Shown here in pieces: positions 42,346-52,767 of a DNA stretch of 64,000 nt (positions are counted from its first letter, which is position 1; every line of letters begins with the position of its first letter). Source of the stretch: Agromyces marinus. Lineage in GTDB: Bacteria > Actinomycetota > Actinomycetes > Actinomycetales > Microbacteriaceae. A program made the translations under genes and the position numbers. The stretch lies in NCBI RefSeq assembly GCF_021442325.1, contig NZ_CP087879.1, forward strand, positions 2,294,001 through 2,358,000. Reading direction: 5' to 3'. The notes beneath the pieces were generated by a model. That model saw only the letters and a program-made list of their open reading frames with translations. It was not told where the DNA came from and did no database searches.

Positions 42346-43989
42346 ATGTCGGATGGCCCCCTGATCGTGCAGAGCGATCGCACCGTGCTCCTCGAGGTCG
42401 CGAACCCGCTCGCCGAGGATGCGCGGCACGACCTCGCCATCTTCGCCGAGCTCGAGCGCGCGCCGGAGCACATCCACACCTACCGCATCACACGGCTCGG
42501 CCTGTGGAACGCCCGCGCGGCGGGGCATACGGCCGAGGACATGCTGGGCACGCTCGAGCGGTACGCGAAGTTCCCGGTGCCGCAGACCGTCGCCGTCGAC
42601 ATGCGCGAGACCGTCGGCCGGTACGGGCGGCTCGTGGTCGACCGGACCGACGAGGGCGAGCTCAGGCTGCACAGCGACGACCTCGCGGTGCTCACCGAGG
42701 TCGCCGGCGCCAAGCGCGTCGCACCGCTGCTCACGGAGCGCCTCGACGACACGAGCTTCCTCGTCGAGCCGTGGGCGCGCGGCGCGCTGAAGCAGGAGCT
42801 CGTGAAGCTCGGCTGGCCGGCCGAGGACCTCGCGGGCTACACGCCGGGCACGCCGCACGAGATCGGCCTCGAACAGGACGGATGGCACCTGCGCGACTAC
42901 CAGCAGAAGGCGGTCGACAACTTCTTCGAGGGCGGGTCGGGGGTCGTCGTGCTGCCGTGCGGTGCGGGCAAGACCCTCGTGGGCGCGGGCGCGATGGCGA
43001 CGGCGAAGACGACGACGCTCATCCTCGTCACGAACACCGTCTCCGCGCGCCAGTGGCGCGACGAACTGCTCCGACGAACGAGCCTCACGGCCGAGGAGAT
43101 CGGCGAGTACTCCGGCCACGTCAAGGAGGTCAAGCCGGTCACGATCGCGACGTACCAGATCCTCACCGCGAAGCGGAAGGGCGAGTACGCCCACCTGGCG
43201 CTCCTCGACGCGCTCGACTGGGGGCTCGTCGTGTACGACGAGGTGCACCTCCTGCCCGCGCCCGTGTTCAAGCTGACCGCCGAACTGCAGGCACGCCGGC
43301 GCCTCGGACTGACCGCGACCCTCGTCCGCGAGGACGGCCGCGAGGGCGACGTGTTCTCGCTCATCGGCCCGAAGCGGTTCGATGCCCCGTGGAAGGAGAT
43401 CGAGGCCCAGGGCTTCATCTCGCCCGCCGCCTGCTACGAGGTGCGGATCGACCTGCCGCAGTCCGAGCGGCTCGCGTACGCGGCATCCGCCGACGACGAG
43501 CGCTACCGCCTCGCCGCGACCGCGCCCGCGAAGCTCGGCGTCGTCAAGGAGCTCGTCGCCAAGCACGCCGGCGAGCGCATCCTCGTCATCGGCCAGTACC
43601 TCGACCAGATCGACGAGCTCGCCGAGACGCTCGGCGCACCGCAGCTGACCGGCGCCACGCCGGTCGACGAGCGCGAGCGGCTGTTCCAGGAGTTCCGCGA
43701 CGGCCGGACGCCCGTGCTGGTCGTGTCGAAGGTCGCGAACTTCTCGGTCGACCTGCCCGAGGCGACCGTGGCCATCCAGGTGTCGGGCTCGTTCGGTTCG
43801 CGCCAGGAGGAGGCGCAGCGCCTCGGGCGCCTGCTGCGGCCGAAGGAGTCGGGGCTCTCGGCGAACTTCTACACGCTCGTCGCGCGCGACACGGTCGACC
43901 AGGATTTCGCGTTGAACCGCCAGCGCTTCCTCGCCGAGCAGGGCTACAGCTACACGATCCTCGACGCGCACGCGCTCGAGGCGGCGTAG
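42346..43989 (+). CDS. XPB-type DNA repair helicase
   Basis: 547 aa SF2 helicase. VVLPCGAGKTLVGAG is Walker A, VVYDEVHLLPA is the DEVH box (motif II), LGLTATLVRED is motif III, and QVSGSFGSRQEEAQRLGRLLRP is motif VI. The N-terminal ~190 residues hold the damage-recognition and drive region. Bacterial XPB is a 3'-5' translocase linked with nucleotide-excision repair or nuclease partners (XPB-Bax1 in archaea); no nuclease gene lies next to it here. A long composite hairpin follows 10 bp after the stop. Confidence 0.95.
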   Translation: MSDGPLIVQSDRTVLLEVANPLAEDARHDLAIFAELERAPEHIHTYRITRLGLWNARAAGHTAEDMLGTLERYAKFPVPQTVAVDMRETVGRYGRLVVDRTDEGELRLHSDDLAVLTEVAGAKRVAPLLTERLDDTSFLVEPWARGALKQELVKLGWPAEDLAGYTPGTPHEIGLEQDGWHLRDYQQKAVDNFFEGGSGVVVLPCGAGKTLVGAGAMATAKTTTLILVTNTVSARQWRDELLRRTSLTAEEIGEYSGHVKEVKPVTIATYQILTAKRKGEYAHLALLDALDWGLVVYDEVHLLPAPVFKLTAELQARRRLGLTATLVREDGREGDVFSLIGPKRFDAPWKEIEAQGFISPAACYEVRIDLPQSERLAYAASADDERYRLAATAPAKLGVVKELVAKHAGERILVIGQYLDQIDELAETLGAPQLTGATPVDERERLFQEFRDGRTPVLVVSKVANFSVDLPEATVAIQVSGSFGSRQEEAQRLGRLLRPKESGLSANFYTLVARDTVDQDFALNRQRFLAEQGYSYTILDAHALEAA

Positions 43990-43999
43990 CGGTCGCGCT

Positions 44000-44060
44000 C
44001 TGCGCCACTTCCGGCGCGCCGCGCCACGTGACGTGGCGCAGCGCGCCGGAAGTGGCGCAG
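44000..44060. repeat. 61-nt near-perfect composite palindrome
   Basis: Two perfect 20-bp outer arms (44000-44019 and 44041-44060) flank one C-A mismatch and an inner perfect arm GCGCCACGT-G-ACGTGGCGC. Any transcript would fold into a hairpin of ~29 base pairs. It sits between the convergent XPB and RibD-like genes (stops at 43989 and 44110), so it can serve as a bidirectional terminator. The size and internal symmetry suggest a repeated extragenic palindrome. Confidence 0.9.
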
Positions 44061-44109
44061 TCGGCCCGGGAAGCCGCGCGATGGGCCGCGGCGCGCCCCG
44101 CGCGGCGCC

Positions 44110-44826
44110 TCAGCGCGAGACGGAGCGATACCGGAGCAGCAGCAGGTCGCCGGCGGGCAGCGCGTGCACGAGCGCCATCGGGCGGGCGCCCTCGGGCGCG
44201 CCTGCGACGATACGGCCCGCCCGGCCCCCGACGAGCAGCGGACTGAGGCTCAGGCACAGCTCGTCGACGACGCCCGCCGCGAGCAGCGCGCCGAACAGGT
44301 GCGGTCCGCCCTCGCAGAGCACCTGCCTGAGTCCGCGCGCCGTGAGCGCGCCGAGCATCCGCTCGGACTCGACCTCGTCCCCGCCGCACTCGACCACGTC
44401 GGCGACCTCGGCGAGCGCCGCCATCCGCTCGCCCGGGGCGCCCGAGCGGGTCAGCACGAGCGGCCTGGTCACGGCCTTCGCGAACACCGGATGCCGCGGG
44501 TCGAGGCCGAGCCCGCCCGACACGATCGCGAGCCGCGGCTGGGGCGCCAGCCCGTGCGCCTCGCGCCATGCGACAGCGTCGTCGTCGACCCGCACGCCGC
44601 CGTACCCCTCGGCGCGGACCGTGCCCGCGCCGACGAGCACGACGTCGGCCAGGGTCCGCATGACCTGCATCGCGAGCCGGTCGGCCGCGTCGCCGAGCCC
44701 GCCGCTGCGGCCGTCGACGGTGACGGCGCCGTCGAGGCTCGCGACGAAGTTCATGCGCACGCGCGGGCCGGTGCGATCCTCGATCGCGTAGGCGTCGAGG
44801 AGGTCGCGGCGGGCGGGGGTGCTCAT
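44110..44826 (-). CDS. RibD C-terminal-like reductase (pyrimidine reductase family)
   Basis: 238 aa, dihydrofolate-reductase-like fold of the RibD reductase half. RMNFVASLDGAVTVDGRSG near residue 25, DVVLVGAGTVRAEGYGG, and VLCEGGPHLFGALLAAGVVDEL are the three usual blocks (each quoted here only in part). It lacks the deaminase domain, so a flavin-unrelated or pteridine reductase role is possible. The ATG at 44826 overlaps the folP stop by 4 nt, linking it with folate synthesis; it may replace dihydrofolate or pterin reduction, which is inference. Confidence 0.85.
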   Translation of the reverse strand: MSTPARRDLLDAYAIEDRTGPRVRMNFVASLDGAVTVDGRSGGLGDAADRLAMQVMRTLADVVLVGAGTVRAEGYGGVRVDDDAVAWREAHGLAPQPRLAIVSGGLGLDPRHPVFAKAVTRPLVLTRSGAPGERMAALAEVADVVECGGDEVESERMLGALTARGLRQVLCEGGPHLFGALLAAGVVDELCLSLSPLLVGGRAGRIVAGAPEGARPMALVHALPAGDLLLLRYRSVSR

Positions 44827-45743
44827 GGCTCGGGGTTGGGTCCGTCGACCATGTTGTGCGCCAGGTGCGCGGGTTCGCGCCATCCCATGATCGCCTCGAC
44901 CATGCGAGCCGCGTCGACCGACTCGGCCACGTTGTGCATGCGCAGGACGCGCGCACCCTGCGCGACGCAGAAGACCGCGGCGGCGATCGAGCCCGCGAGC
45001 CGCGCGTCGCGCGGCCGATCGAGGCTCTCGCCGATGAAGTCCTTGTTCGACACGGCGGCGACCAGCGGGAATCCGAGCCGGGTCAACTCGCCGAACCGAC
45101 GCGTGAGCTCGAGGCTGTGCCGGGTGTTCTTGTTCAGGTCGTGGCCGGGGTCGAGCACGATCCGCTCCTCGGGCACGCCGTGCGCCACGGCGAGGGCCGT
45201 GCGCCGCTCGAGGAAGGCGGCGATCTCGCCGACGACGTCGTCGTACTGCGGCCGCGGGAACCACTGCCGCGGCTCGGCCCGGCTGTGCGTGATCACGAGG
45301 GTCGCGTCAGAATCCGCCACGACCTCGGCGAGCGCCGGGTCGTGCACGCCCGTCGTGTCGTTGATCACGTCGGCACCTGCGGCGATCGCGGCGGCGGCGA
45401 CCTCGGCGTGGAACGTGTCGACCGAGAGCGCTGCGCCCGCGCCGGCGAGCGCGGCCACGACGGGAACGACGCGGTCGATCTCCTCGGCGACGGGGATGGC
45501 GGGGCCGGGCCCGAACTTCGCCCCGCCCACGTCGATCCAGGCGGCGCCCTGCTCGATCGCGCGACGGCCCGCGGCGACGGCGGCGTCGAGCCCGAAGGTG
45601 GCGCCGCGGTCGTAGAACGAGTCCGGTGTGCGGTTGACCACGGCCATGACGGCGATGCTGCGCCGGAAGTCCACGTCGCGGCCGGCGATGCGACGGACGG
45701 GGTGGGCGAACTCGGGCGTGACCCAGCCGAGCGCGTCGTTCAC
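44823..45743 (-). CDS. folP: Dihydropteroate synthase
   Basis: 306 aa TIM barrel joining pterin pyrophosphate and p-aminobenzoate in folate synthesis. VMAVVNRTPDSFYDRG is the folP signature 1, ALSVDTFHAEVAAAAI the second, and ADVINDTTG follows. The C-terminal MHNVAESVDAARMVEAIMG is also typical (RVLRMHNV holds the conserved His). Start GTG at 45743 overlaps a 39-aa upstream frame as GTGA. No folB, folK or folE is in the window, so the pathway genes are split. Confidence 0.92.
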   Translation of the reverse strand: MNDALGWVTPEFAHPVRRIAGRDVDFRRSIAVMAVVNRTPDSFYDRGATFGLDAAVAAGRRAIEQGAAWIDVGGAKFGPGPAIPVAEEIDRVVPVVAALAGAGAALSVDTFHAEVAAAAIAAGADVINDTTGVHDPALAEVVADSDATLVITHSRAEPRQWFPRPQYDDVVGEIAAFLERRTALAVAHGVPEERIVLDPGHDLNKNTRHSLELTRRFGELTRLGFPLVAAVSNKDFIGESLDRPRDARLAGSIAAAVFCVAQGARVLRMHNVAESVDAARMVEAIMGWREPAHLAHNMVDGPNPEP

Positions 45744-45859
45744 GCGCCGGCTCCGACGGCCGCCGCGCCGACCGGGACGGCCGCGTCCGCCATCCGGACG
45801 CCTCGCCCGAGGACGGGTTCGACCCCCGCCATGAGCGGGGCGCAGCCCGAGTACTCCAT
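45740..45859 (-). CDS. 39-aa small ORF translationally coupled to folP
   Basis: ATG at 45859 to TGA at 45740, ending in GTGA with the folP start. Encodes MEYSGCAPLMAGVEPV followed by an Ala/Gly/Val-rich tail. The exact coupling and lack of other reading on this strand suggest a real translated leader or small protein, but the codons are also consistent with random high-GC sequence. Not recognised. Confidence 0.4.
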   Translation of the reverse strand: MEYSGCAPLMAGVEPVLGRGVRMADAAVPVGAAAVGAGA

Positions 45860-45952
45860 GCCCAGATCGTACTGGTCCGTGGCATCCGCTCGACCCGATC
45901 GCACCCAACCGACTCACAGCCAGATCACAGCGAACTTCAAAAGAATGGGCGC

Positions 45953-46642
45953 ATGAGTGACGGACCTCGCATTCTCATCGTCGACGACGAACCCAACATC
46001 CGCGACCTGCTCACCACGAGCCTCCGATTCGCCGGGTTCGCGGTGCGCGCCGTGGCCAACGGCGCGCAGACCATCTCGGCCGTGCTCGAGGAGGAGCCCG
46101 ACCTGATCATCCTCGACGTCATGCTGCCCGACATGAACGGCTTCGGCGTCACCAAGCGGCTGCGCTCGGCGGGCTACACGGCGCCGATCCTCTTCCTCAC
46201 CGCGAAGGACGACACGGAGGACAAAATCACGGGCCTCACGGTCGGCGGCGACGACTACGTCACCAAGCCGTTCAGCCTCGACGAGATCGTCGCGCGCATC
46301 CGCGCCATCCTGCGCCGCACGATGCACGCCGAGGAGGACGCGGTCATCCGCACCGGCGAGCTCACCATGGACCAGGACACGCACGAGGTGCTCGTCGGCG
46401 ACGTGCCCGTCGAGCTCTCCCCCACCGAGTTCAAGCTGCTGCGCTACCTCATGCTGAATCCCAACCGGGTGCTCTCGAAGGCGCAGATCCTCGACCACGT
46501 GTGGGAGTACGACTTCAACGGCGACGCCGGCATCGTCGAGAGCTACATCTCGTACCTGCGCCGCAAGCTCGACCAGCACTCCTCCGAGCCCCTCATCCAG
46601 ACCAAGCGCGGCTTCGGGTACATGCTCAAGTCGAAGTCCTAG
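45953..46642 (+). CDS. OmpR/PhoB-family response regulator
   Basis: 229 aa. N-terminal receiver: IVDDEPNIRDLL holds the acidic pair, LIILDVMLPDMNGF the phosphorylated Asp, and YVTKPFS the conserved Lys. The C-terminal winged helix (LSPTEFKLLRYLMLNPNRVL then GYMLKSKS) is OmpR-type. Starts 94 bp from the divergent small ORF at folP. The sensor kinase follows 41 bp later, so they form a pair; related actinobacterial systems (MprAB, TcrA-like) respond to envelope stress or phosphate. Confidence 0.95.
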   Translation: MSDGPRILIVDDEPNIRDLLTTSLRFAGFAVRAVANGAQTISAVLEEEPDLIILDVMLPDMNGFGVTKRLRSAGYTAPILFLTAKDDTEDKITGLTVGGDDYVTKPFSLDEIVARIRAILRRTMHAEEDAVIRTGELTMDQDTHEVLVGDVPVELSPTEFKLLRYLMLNPNRVLSKAQILDHVWEYDFNGDAGIVESYISYLRRKLDQHSSEPLIQTKRGFGYMLKSKS

Positions 46643-46683
46643 CCCAGCGCCGGCACAGGGAGGATCCGTAGACTCGGCCCGCC

Positions 46684-48567
46684 ATGCATCACACCCTCGC
46701 CGACCGGTGGAACCGGATCTCGCTCCGGACCAAGATCACCGGAGTGACCGTGCTGATGCTCACCCTCGGACTCCTGGTCTCGGGCATCGGCACCGCGGCG
46801 ATGCTGCGCTCCTACGTCGAGTCCCAGCTCGAGACCAAGCTCCAGTCGATCGCCTCCAGCCGGATCTCCGAGTACCTCACGCGCGACGACACCGGTTCGA
46901 CCGGTTCGGACGAGGTCGGCGGACCGTTCGACTTCACGACCTCCGACGACGTGTTCGTCGCCGTCTACGACGCCCGCACGGGTGGGTTCCTCGTGCACAA
47001 CTGGGGCACGCGCGACCCGGCCGCCTATCCGCTGATCCCGAAGCAGCTCACCCAGGCCGACGTCGTCGAGCAGAACGGGAACGGCGGCTACCAGGTGTTC
47101 TCCCTGCCGGATTCGAACGGCGAGCTCACCTTCCGGGGCGTGTACGCCATCATGACCGCCGACGATCGCGGCGGCTACGCGCCCATCCTCATCGCGATCT
47201 CCTCGCAGGAGACCGAGCGGCTGCTCGCGGCGTACCTGACGATCTTCCTCGGCTTCGGCATCGGGGTGGTGCTCGTCGGCGCGCTCCTCACGCGGATGCT
47301 CGTCACGACGACCTTCACCCCGCTCCGGCAGGTCGAGGCGACCGCCGCCGCCATCGCGGACGGCGACTTCAGCCAGCGACTCGGCGGCGCGACGCCGAAC
47401 ACCGAGGTCGGGCGCCTCAACAGGTCGCTCAACACGATGCTGAACCGCATCGACCGCGCCTTCCGCGACCGGGCGCGGACCATCGACCAGATGCGCCGCT
47501 TCGTCGGCGACGCCTCGCACGAACTGCGGACGCCGCTGGTCTCGGTGCGCGGATACGCCGAGCTGTACCGCATGGGCGCCCTGCAGAGCCCCGAGGACGT
47601 CGGCCAGGCGATGGACCGCATCGAGAAGGAGGCCATCCGCATGGGCGGCCTCGTGGAGGACCTGCTCGCGCTCGCGAGGCTCGACGAGGCCAAGCCGCTC
47701 GACCTCGCCCGGGTCGACCTGGTGCCGCTCGCGCGCGATGCCGCGCTCGACGCGATGGCCGCGAACCCCGCCCGGACCGTCTCGGTCATCGCACCCGCCG
47801 CGAGCGCGACCGGTTCCACCCCGGTCGTTCCCGGCGATGTCGAGGTCGACCTCGAGGCGGCTCCCGCCCGTGCGTCGGGACCGATCGCCTTCGCCGGGGC
47901 GACGCTGGCGCGCCTGCGGGGCCGGCGCACCGACCAGGGTGAGGAATCGCCTCAGCCGGCGCCGAACGCCCGCGGGTCGCGGCGCACCCGGAGCGGCGGC
48001 GGCCGCGGCGCGAAGGGCGCCCGGGGCGCCGGGGCGGATGCCGCGGCTCGCGCGCAGGCGTCGGCATCGGGCGCCGAGCCGGCGTCCGCACCCGCATCCT
48101 CGTCCGCGGCGTCCGCATCCGTCGAGCCGGCGGCGTCTCGCACCGACGCCCCGGCGACCGTTCCCGTCCGCCGGGCCGTCGTGCAGGCCGAGGAGAACAA
48201 GATCCGACAGGTGATCACCAACCTCATGGGCAACGCCATGCGGTTCACCCCGGACGACAGCCCGATCGAGATCCGCGTGAGCGTCGACGACGACGCCGAG
48301 CGCGCGATGCTCGAGATCGTCGACCACGGCGAGGGCATCCCGCCGCAGATCCGCGACAAGATCTTCCAGCGGTTCTGGCGCGCGGACACCTCCCGCACGC
48401 GGGAGACCGGAGGCTCCGGGCTCGGCCTCGCGATCGTGTCCTCGATCGTCGCCGCCCACAACGGCAACGTCGACGTCACCGAGACGCCCGGCGGCGGTGC
48501 GACCTTCCGTGTCGCGCTCCCCCTCGCCGACTCCGCGTCGGCACCGCAGCCCGTCGCGACCGGCTGA
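46684..48567 (+). CDS. Sensor histidine kinase with low-complexity insert in the ATPase region
   Basis: 627 aa. TM1 (residues ~17-40), an extracytoplasmic sensor of ~140 residues, TM2 (~180-205), a HAMP domain, HisKA with DASHELRTPLVSVRGY as phosphoacceptor, then HATPase with N box ENKIRQVITNLMGNAMRF, G1 DHGEGIP, F box KIFQRFWRAD and G2 GGSGLGLAIV. Between the first ATPase strand and the N box lies a ~125-residue Ala/Ser/Pro/Arg-rich stretch, far longer than usual. Partner of the OmpR-type regulator upstream. Confidence 0.94.
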   Translation: MHHTLADRWNRISLRTKITGVTVLMLTLGLLVSGIGTAAMLRSYVESQLETKLQSIASSRISEYLTRDDTGSTGSDEVGGPFDFTTSDDVFVAVYDARTGGFLVHNWGTRDPAAYPLIPKQLTQADVVEQNGNGGYQVFSLPDSNGELTFRGVYAIMTADDRGGYAPILIAISSQETERLLAAYLTIFLGFGIGVVLVGALLTRMLVTTTFTPLRQVEATAAAIADGDFSQRLGGATPNTEVGRLNRSLNTMLNRIDRAFRDRARTIDQMRRFVGDASHELRTPLVSVRGYAELYRMGALQSPEDVGQAMDRIEKEAIRMGGLVEDLLALARLDEAKPLDLARVDLVPLARDAALDAMAANPARTVSVIAPAASATGSTPVVPGDVEVDLEAAPARASGPIAFAGATLARLRGRRTDQGEESPQPAPNARGSRRTRSGGGRGAKGARGAGADAAARAQASASGAEPASAPASSSAASASVEPAASRTDAPATVPVRRAVVQAEENKIRQVITNLMGNAMRFTPDDSPIEIRVSVDDDAERAMLEIVDHGEGIPPQIRDKIFQRFWRADTSRTRETGGSGLGLAIVSSIVAAHNGNVDVTETPGGGATFRVALPLADSASAPQPVATG

Positions 48568-48712
48568 GTCGGCGACGGTTCGAGCCGTCCTGCACACCCG
48601 GCGTGCTGCGCGGCGCGCTGCACTCGTCGCCGCACCCGGGCTCCGGCCCGGGCCCCGAGCCGTACCGTCGCCCCGACGCAGATGCGTCGTGAACGGAAAG
48701 GACGGATGCCCG

Positions 48713-49003
48713 ATGACGAGGTACCAGGTCGACAGCGAACAGGTGCAGGCGGCGACCCAGGGCGTGCAGGCGACGATCGGCAGGATCCAGTCGGAGGTGT
48801 CGGCACTGCTCGCCCAGCTCACGGGCCTGCAGGGCTCGTGGACGGGGCAGGCGGCGACCGCCTTCCAGGCCGCGGTCTCCGACTGGCGGGTCACGCAGCA
48901 GCACGTCGAGCAGAGCCTGTCCGGGCTGAACCAGGCGCTCGGTGCCGCTGCCGCGCACTACGCCGACGCGGAGGCCGCGAACGCGCGACTGTTCGTGCGC
49001 TGA
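48713..49003 (+). CDS. WXG100-family (EsxA-like) protein
   Basis: 96 aa helical hairpin with the diagnostic central GSWTGQAATAFQ (W-x-G). Typical export substrate of type VII (ESX) secretion. ATG at 48713; the upstream sequence gives a modest AAAGGACGGA site. Neither an ESX ATPase nor a second WXG100 protein lies nearby, so it is either exported by a system encoded elsewhere or works alone. A terminator follows. Confidence 0.88.
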   Translation: MTRYQVDSEQVQAATQGVQATIGRIQSEVSALLAQLTGLQGSWTGQAATAFQAAVSDWRVTQQHVEQSLSGLNQALGAAAAHYADAEAANARLFVR

Positions 49004-49039
49004 ACGGCGCGGGCTCTGGACCGCGCGCCGCAGGCACGA

Positions 49040-49071
49040 CGAAGGGCGTCTCCCGTGGGAGACGCCCTTCG
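49040..49071. terminator. Bidirectional terminator between WXG100 and groEL
   Basis: A perfect 15-bp stem (49040-49054 with 49057-49071), CGAAGGGCGTCTCCC arm, closing on GT. It lies between convergent genes. Confidence 0.85.
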
Positions 49072-49117
49072 CGTGGTGTGCGGCTTCAGCCGCGGGACGG
49101 ATCGCTCCGCCGAGGAC

Positions 49118-50923
<1,806 letters not shown>

Positions 50924-51127
50924 CTAGGCGGGCCGAACCGCCTCGGCCTGCGGGCCCTTCGAGCCAGAACCGACCTCGAAGGTCACCTGCTGGCCTTCCT
51001 CGAGGACCTTGTAGCCGGCCATGTCGATCGCGGAGTAGTGGACGAACACGTCCTGGCCCCCATCGTCGACGGTGATGAATCCGTATCCCTTTTCAGCGTT
51101 GAACCACTTGACGGTTCCGTTCGCCAT
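50924..51127 (-). CDS. Cold-shock protein (CspA family)
   Basis: 67 aa, classical single [23 protein letters not shown] has RNP1 KGYGFITV and RNP2 VFVHYSAI. Length is normal. ATG at 51127; the ~200-bp 5' region up to the LytR_C stop is long enough to be the temperature-responsive leader usual for csp genes. Single-stranded RNA chaperone in the cytoplasm. Confidence 0.95.
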   Translation of the reverse strand: MANGTVKWFNAEKGYGFITVDDGGQDVFVHYSAIDMAGYKVLEEGQQVTFEVGSGSKGPQAEAVRPA

Positions 51128-51335
51128 GCGTTGCTCCCATGTTGCCGTGTTTCGAGTCAGCACGTGCCTTCGGCGGTACCGGGCGCTCGTCGTGCCGACG
51201 TCGACGTCGGGGTCCGGCGCCGGGTGCTCACACTGCTGTTCGAGCCGCCGTTTCTAGATAGGCATGCCGCGCGGCCCGAGCACAAGGGATCCGACGCGAC
51301 GAATGGTCGCAGAATGGCAACGATTGGCGCCGGTC

Positions 51336-51875
51336 TCAGCCGGCGACCGCCTCCGCGTAGTCCGCCCCCAGCACGACGACGAGCTGCATGCCCTCCTGCC
51401 CGAACTGCTCCGAGAGCCGCACCTCGGACTCGGGCAGCAACTGGGCGATCCCCCGCGCCGCACCCTCCAGGTCGGCCGACGCGTAGTACACGACGGTCTG
51501 CTCGATGTCCGAGGTGTCGGCGTTCGAGGTCACCCCGACCGTCACGCCCTGGGCGGCGAGCTGCTCGCCCGCGCTCGACGCGAGCCCGCTCGTCGACGTG
51601 CCGTTCAGGACCGCCACGCTCACGTCGGGTGCGAGGGTGGGCTCGGCGGTCGGGCCGGGGGTCGCGCTCGCCGACGGCACGACGTCCTCGAACTGGAGGC
51701 GCTGGTTGTACACGGAGACCGCGGCGATGCCCGCCCCCGCGATGACGACGGTCGCCAGTGCCGCCCAGCCGATCATCATCCACCTGCGCCCTCGACGCTC
51801 GGGCGCGCGGTGCGCGCCGACCCGGTCCATGCCGTGCGGGATCGAGTCGAACCGGTCGCGGGGGAAGTTCTGCAC
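51336..51875 (-). CDS. LytR C-terminal domain protein, membrane-anchored
   Basis: 179 aa. A cytoplasmic head (residues 1-32) is followed by one transmembrane segment (MMIGWAALATVVIAGAGIAAV), a short Pro/Thr linker and a LytR_C domain (VSVAVLNGTSTSGLASSAGE onward). The GTG start at 51875 lacks a strong ribosome-binding site. The DUF3263 gene lies just upstream on the same strand, a conserved actinobacterial neighbour pair. Likely an envelope protein linked to wall polymer attachment. Confidence 0.8.
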   Translation of the reverse strand: MQNFPRDRFDSIPHGMDRVGAHRAPERRGRRWMMIGWAALATVVIAGAGIAAVSVYNQRLQFEDVVPSASATPGPTAEPTLAPDVSVAVLNGTSTSGLASSAGEQLAAQGVTVGVTSNADTSDIEQTVVYYASADLEGAARGIAQLLPESEVRLSEQFGQEGMQLVVVLGADYAEAVAG

Positions 51876-51902
51876 CTGGGTTCCAGTCGGTCGGGGCGCG
51901 CT

Positions 51903-52172
51903 CTAGGGAAGCGGCCGGGCGGTCGGGATGCTGCGGCGTTCGCGCGCCGCGACGCGCGCCGCCCGCTGACGCTGCAGCCGGCCGATGAGCATCGGGTCGT
52001 GCCGCAGCGCGGCGGGCGAGTCGACGAGTGTTCCGAGGAGCCGATAGTAGCGGGCCGCAGACCAACCGAGCTCCGCCCGGATCGCGTCGGCCTTGCGGGC
52101 CGGGTCCGGGAAGGCGCGGGACTCGAAGGCGAGGACGGCGCGCTGCGCATCGTCGAGGCCGTCGCCGTCCAT
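51903..52172 (-). CDS. DUF3263 protein
   Basis: 89 aa. Matches DUF3263, a small helical protein resembling a sigma-factor-like helix-turn-helix: AVLAFESRAFPDPARKADAI, RAELGWSAARYYRLLGTLVD and LRHDPMLIGRLQRQRAARVA are the characteristic blocks (each up to 20 residues quoted). Function unknown; usually located beside LytR_C genes. ATG at 52172. Co-transcribed with the LytR_C gene 27 bp downstream. Confidence 0.85.
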   Translation of the reverse strand: MDGDGLDDAQRAVLAFESRAFPDPARKADAIRAELGWSAARYYRLLGTLVDSPAALRHDPMLIGRLQRQRAARVAARERRSIPTARPLP

Positions 52173-52365
52173 GCCGTCGTCTCCTGTCCATGCGCCGCCG
52201 AGTCCTGCCGGGCTTGCCGTCGAGCACATCCTAGGGAGGGCTTCCCGTGAGGCCGCCGCACTCGGCGGCGCGGCCCGGGAACAGCCGCGGCATCCGTCAC
52301 GTTGCACCCGTCAGGCCGAACAACTGCGACGATGGAAGGCGCACCGACCCTCGAGGAGAGCAACC

Positions 52366-52767
52366 ATGGCATACCAGGTCGACAAGTCCGACGACGAGTG
52401 GCGCGATCAGCTCGGCGCCGATCGGTTCGCCGTCCTGCGGCAGGCCGCGACGGAGCGCGCGTGGACGGGCGAGCTGCTCGACGAGGAGCGGGCCGGGATC
52501 TACGCGTGCGCCGCATGCGGCAACGAACTGTTCAAGTCCGGGACGAAGTTCGACTCCGGGTGCGGATGGCCGAGCTTCTACGAGTCCGTCCGCCCCGATG
52601 CCGTCGAGCTGCTCGAGGACAGCTCGCTCGGCATGACCCGGACCGAGGTCCGGTGCGCCCGCTGCGGGTCGCACCTCGGTCACGTCTTCCCCGACGGCTT
52701 CGGCACGCCGACCGGCGACCGCTACTGCATGAACTCGATCGCGCTCGACTTCACGCCCGAATCGTGA
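52366..52767 (+). CDS. msrB: Peptide-methionine (R)-S-oxide reductase
   Basis: 133 aa. Repairs methionine-R-sulfoxide. CAACG and CARCG supply the Zn ligands, and GDRYCMNSIAL carries the catalytic Cys; GCGWPSFYESV is the substrate loop. Normal length. ATG at 52366 with a GAGGAGAG site. Overlaps the nitroreductase-like gene by GTGA. Confidence 0.95.
   Translation: MAYQVDKSDDEWRDQLGADRFAVLRQAATERAWTGELLDEERAGIYACAACGNELFKSGTKFDSGCGWPSFYESVRPDAVELLEDSSLGMTRTEVRCARCGSHLGHVFPDGFGTPTGDRYCMNSIALDFTPES

Noticed and set aside
44000..44060. Insertion-sequence terminal repeats
   Set aside because: The arms face each other across 21 bp, with no transposase or target duplication.
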